Shown: piece after piece, positions 5,784 through 8,271 of the stretch
Position numbering within the stretch: the first letter of the stretch is position 1
Layout: each line of letters begins with the position of its first letter
Assembly (NCBI GenBank): GCA_025352765.1
Contig: JANXSI010000004.1
Location: forward strand, 1 to 8,271
Length of the DNA: 8,271 bases
Direction: 5' to 3'
Source: Devosia sp.
GTDB lineage: Bacteria; Pseudomonadota; Alphaproteobacteria; Rhizobiales; Devosiaceae
Notes under the pieces: generated by a model
The model's database searches: none
What the model was told of the DNA's origin: nothing
The model's input: only the letters and a program-made list of their open reading frames with translations
Position numbers and translations under genes: made by a program

Positions 5784-6569
5784 ATGCAAGCCCTCTATAT
5801 CGCATCGACCGGCATGGCTGCGCAGGAGCGCAACGTCGAGGTCATCTCCAACAACATCGCCAATATGCGCACCACCGGCTACAAGCGCCAGCGCGTGGAG
5901 TTCCAGGATCTGCTCTACCAGCAGCTGGCCCGGGCCGGCGCCCAGACCTCCGACCAGGGCACCAAGAGCCCGGTCGGCGTCGAGATCGGCTCCGGCGTCA
6001 AGACCGCCGCGACGCCCCGCATCATGACCCAGGGCACGGTCACCCCGACCGAGAACGACCTCGACGTCGCCGTCAGCGGCGAGGGCTACTTTGCCGTCGC
6101 CCTGCCCGACGGCCGCACCGGCTACACCCGCGACGGCTCGTTCGACCGTGACTCCTCTGGCCAGCTGGTCAACGTCAACGGCTATGCGGTGCAGCCCGGG
6201 ATCACCATCCCCGACACGGCCAACCAGGTCTCGATCAGCGCCGACGGCATCGTCCAGGCCTATATCGGCAACGCCACGACCCCCACCCAGCTTGGCCAGC
6301 TCCAGCTCTATCGCTTCGCCAACAAGCAGGGCCTCGAAGCGGTCGGCGACAACAACTTCGTCGAGACCGCCGCCAGCGGCGCAGCCCAGGCCGGCACGCC
6401 CAACACCGACGGCATGGGCAAGGTGATGCAGGGTTACCTCGAAGAGGCCAACGTCAACTCGGTCACCGAGATCGCCGACCTCATCGCCGCCCAGCGCGCC
6501 TACGAAATGAACGCCCGCGTCGTCACCGGAGCCGACGAAATGCTCCAGTCCGTCAGCCAGATGCGTTGA
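5784..6569 (+). CDS. flgG: Flagellar distal rod protein FlgG
   Basis: FlgG forms the distal rod that passes through the P and L rings. The product has 261 residues, the usual length. It begins MQALYIASTGMAAQERN and has the rod motif SNNIANMRTTGYK (22-34). The FlgG-specific segment about 46-80 (QQLARAGAQTSDQGTK to GSGVKTAAT) separates it from FlgF. The central domain has VSGEGYFAVALPDGRTGYTR (about 97-116), and the C-terminal helix GYLEEANVNSVTEIADLI is conserved. GGAG lies seven bases before the ATG. The gap from flgF is 13 bases. Confidence 0.97.
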   Translation: MQALYIASTGMAAQERNVEVISNNIANMRTTGYKRQRVEFQDLLYQQLARAGAQTSDQGTKSPVGVEIGSGVKTAATPRIMTQGTVTPTENDLDVAVSGEGYFAVALPDGRTGYTRDGSFDRDSSGQLVNVNGYAVQPGITIPDTANQVSISADGIVQAYIGNATTPTQLGQLQLYRFANKQGLEAVGDNNFVETAASGAAQAGTPNTDGMGKVMQGYLEEANVNSVTEIADLIAAQRAYEMNARVVTGADEMLQSVSQMR

Positions 6570-6580
6570 GGAACTGATCG

Positions 6581-7519
6581 ATGAAACCCCTCGCCCTCGC
6601 CCTTCTCGCCGCGCTGCTCACCAGCTCTGCCGCCCTCGCGACGCCCGCCCTCAAGGGCGACGTCACCGTCAACGCCGCGATCGTCACGGTCGGCGACATG
6701 TTCGATGACGCCGGCGCCCTGTCGGAAACCGCGATCTTCCGCGCGCCGGCCCCCGGCACCACCGGCATCGTCGCCCTCGCCGATGTGCAGCAGGCAGCCA
6801 GGCTCATCGGCCTCACCGACTTCGACAATGTCGGCTACACCCGGGTCCGCGTCATGCGGGCCTCGACCGTCGTCGACGCCCCGGTCCTCAATGCCCTGAT
6901 CTCGGCCAACCTGACGCAGCGCGGCGCGCTGATCCCGGGCGTCACCGCCGACATCCACTACGACGTCGCCAATCTGAGCCTCAACGCCGAGGCGGTGGCT
7001 GACCCAGCGCAACTCGTCGACCTCCGCTACACCCCCGAGACCGGCGCCTTCGCTGCCCGCTTCATGGTCGCCGGCATCGATCAGCCGATCGATCTCACCG
7101 GCACCATCCAGATGATGACCGAGGCGCCGCGGCTCACCGTCACCAAGCCGGCGGGCGCCGTGCTCGTCCGCGCCGACTTCGAGATGGCGTCCGTGCCGGT
7201 CAGCACCGCCAATGCCGGCGGCTACGCCGACATCGACCAGCTCATCGGCAAGCAGCTGATCCGCCAGAGCCGCGTCGGCATGATGCTGAAAGCCAGCGAC
7301 GTCGCCGAGCCGACCGTCGTCACCCGCAATGCCATGGTCACCGTCGTGCTGAAGGCCGGCGCCATGACCCTCACGGTCAAGGGGCAGGCCCTCGGCGCGG
7401 CTGCCGCCGGCGATCTCGTCGACGTGCTCAACACCACCACCAAGAAGGTTCTGCACGGCATCGCCCTGCCCGACGGAACCGTCTCCATCCCGACCGCCAC
7501 CACCGTCGCGTCGCTGTGA
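6581..7519 (+). CDS. flgA: P-ring assembly chaperone FlgA
   Basis: FlgA is a periplasmic chaperone that helps FlgI assemble into the P ring around the rod. The product has 312 residues, with a clear signal peptide (residues 1-20, ending SAALA before TPALKG). The N-terminal half (about 25-180) is a beta-rich region that makes it much longer than the roughly 220-residue enterobacterial FlgA. The C-terminal part has the SAF-type domain (about 188-245: TKPAGAVLVRADF, then QLIGKQLIRQSRVGMML) and the final beta domain (250-305), both typical of FlgA. The start ATG has GAGGAA upstream. Its partner flgI is not in the window. Confidence 0.93.
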   Translation: MKPLALALLAALLTSSAALATPALKGDVTVNAAIVTVGDMFDDAGALSETAIFRAPAPGTTGIVALADVQQAARLIGLTDFDNVGYTRVRVMRASTVVDAPVLNALISANLTQRGALIPGVTADIHYDVANLSLNAEAVADPAQLVDLRYTPETGAFAARFMVAGIDQPIDLTGTIQMMTEAPRLTVTKPAGAVLVRADFEMASVPVSTANAGGYADIDQLIGKQLIRQSRVGMMLKASDVAEPTVVTRNAMVTVVLKAGAMTLTVKGQALGAAAAGDLVDVLNTTTKKVLHGIALPDGTVSIPTATTVASL

Positions 7520-7530
7520 GAGGACCCAAA

Positions 7531-8271
7531 ATGAACGCCCTGAAACTCCTCTCGACCCTCGCCGCACTGGCGCTCCTGACCGGCTGCGCCACCATGGACC
7601 AGCTCTCCCGCGTCGGCGAAGAGCCCAAGCTCGCCGCCATCGAGGATCCGACGGCGCAGCCCGGCTACGCGCCCGTCAACATGCCCATGCCCGAGGTGGT
7701 GCCGGCGAGCTACCAGCCCAACTCGCTATTCTCGACCGATGCCCGCGGCTTCTTCAAGGACCAGCGCGCCCACAAGGTCGGCGATATCCTGACCGTCATC
7801 GTCACCATCGACGACAGCGCCAAGATCTCGAACGCTACCAGCCGCAGCCGCACCGCCGCCAACACTGCCAATGTCGGCAGCACGCTGGGCGGCCTGTTCA
7901 ACGGCAAGGTCCCCGCGGTTGGCACCGACGTCAGCGCCACTGGCGACATCGCCACCGGCTCATCGCTCACCGACGGCGGCAATGGCTCGGTCAACCGCAA
8001 GGAATCGCTCCAGACCAACGTCGCCGCCGTCGTCACCCAGACCCTGCCCAACGGCAATCTGGTGATCGAGGGGCATCAGGAGGTCCGCGTCAACTTCGAG
8101 ATCCGGCAGCTCGTGGTGCAGGGCATCGTTCGGCCCGAGGACATCCAGTCCGACAACACCATCCCGTCCGAAAAGATCGCCGAGGCGCGCATCTCCTACG
8201 GCGGCCGCGGCCAGATCACCGACGTGCAGCAGCCGCGCTACGGCCAGCAGATCGCCGACGCCATCCTGCCG
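7531..8271 (+). CDS. flgH: L-ring lipoprotein FlgH, cut at the right edge
   Basis: FlgH forms the outer-membrane L ring. The frame is open from the ATG at 7531 through the edge (247 codons, no stop). The N-terminus is a lipoprotein signal with lipobox LTGC (residues 16-19), so Cys19 is expected to be lipidated. FlgH landmarks follow: SLFSTDARGFFKDQRAHKVG, DILTVIVTIDDSA, NGNLVIEGHQEVRVN, IVRPEDIQSDNTI and the end region RYGQQIADAILP. Family members finish just after this point, so probably only a few residues are missing. AGAGGA lies upstream of the start, and the gap from flgA is 11 bases. Confidence 0.95.
   Translation, partial: MNALKLLSTLAALALLTGCATMDQLSRVGEEPKLAAIEDPTAQPGYAPVNMPMPEVVPASYQPNSLFSTDARGFFKDQRAHKVGDILTVIVTIDDSAKISNATSRSRTAANTANVGSTLGGLFNGKVPAVGTDVSATGDIATGSSLTDGGNGSVNRKESLQTNVAAVVTQTLPNGNLVIEGHQEVRVNFEIRQLVVQGIVRPEDIQSDNTIPSEKIAEARISYGGRGQITDVQQPRYGQQIADAILP

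Noticed and set aside
6500..7567. Open frame of 355 codons on the minus strand
   Set aside because: It is antisense to flgA and the ends of flgG and flgH. Its composition (Gly, Asp, Arg) is that of a shadow, while the sense frame has full FlgA features.
1..8271. Mobile elements, CRISPR arrays, rRNA or complete tRNA genes
   Set aside because: I saw no transposase or integrase motifs, no terminal inverted repeats, no spaced direct repeat arrays and no RNA gene signatures. Flagellar genes or their control regions fill the window.

Overview
The window is a high-G+C piece of an alphaproteobacterial flagellar gene cluster. Two divergent sets of genes face away from a regulatory gap of about 275 bases (4758-5032). 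The alphaproteobacterial assignment rests on three things: the order fliL-fliM-DUF6468 gene-motE, opposite flgF-flgG-flgA-flgH; candidate CtrA boxes (GTAA-N7-TTAA); and a sigma-54 promoter preceded by repeated TTGCCGGG sites, an arrangement like the Caulobacter CtrA/FlbD/RpoN flagellar hierarchy. I cannot fix the order; Hyphomicrobiales, Rhodospirillales and Caulobacterales are all possible.

Minus strand, read from the gap leftwards: fliL (stator/switch-associated membrane protein), fliM (switch/C-ring protein), a small membrane-anchored DUF6468-type protein and a MotE-family protein. These four form a tight chain in which each stop overlaps the next start (TAATG, ATGA, GTGA). After a gap of about 100 bases comes a large exported protein that runs off the left edge, with 496 codons visible. 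It contains three evenly sized beta-rich repeats resembling AMIN domains, joined by charged helical linkers. I know of no assigned function for it. The gap in front of it carries a second copy of the promoter layout seen upstream of fliL: the same GTAA-N7-TTAA box, the same 11-base spacer to a -10-like hexamer, and almost the same distance to the start codon. This suggests separate but parallel control.

Plus strand, read rightwards: flgF (proximal rod), flgG (distal rod), flgA (P-ring assembly chaperone) and flgH (L-ring lipoprotein, probably missing only its last few codons at the right edge). Gaps are 11-13 bases, so this is one operon, driven by a well-spaced sigma-54 promoter at 4947-4962.

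Together the left arm builds and tunes the motor (switch, stator-associated and periplasmic accessory proteins), and the right arm builds the rod and the outer-membrane ring. The least understood parts are the AMIN-like repeat protein, the DUF6468 protein, the unusual periplasmic segment of MotE, and the shared control region.
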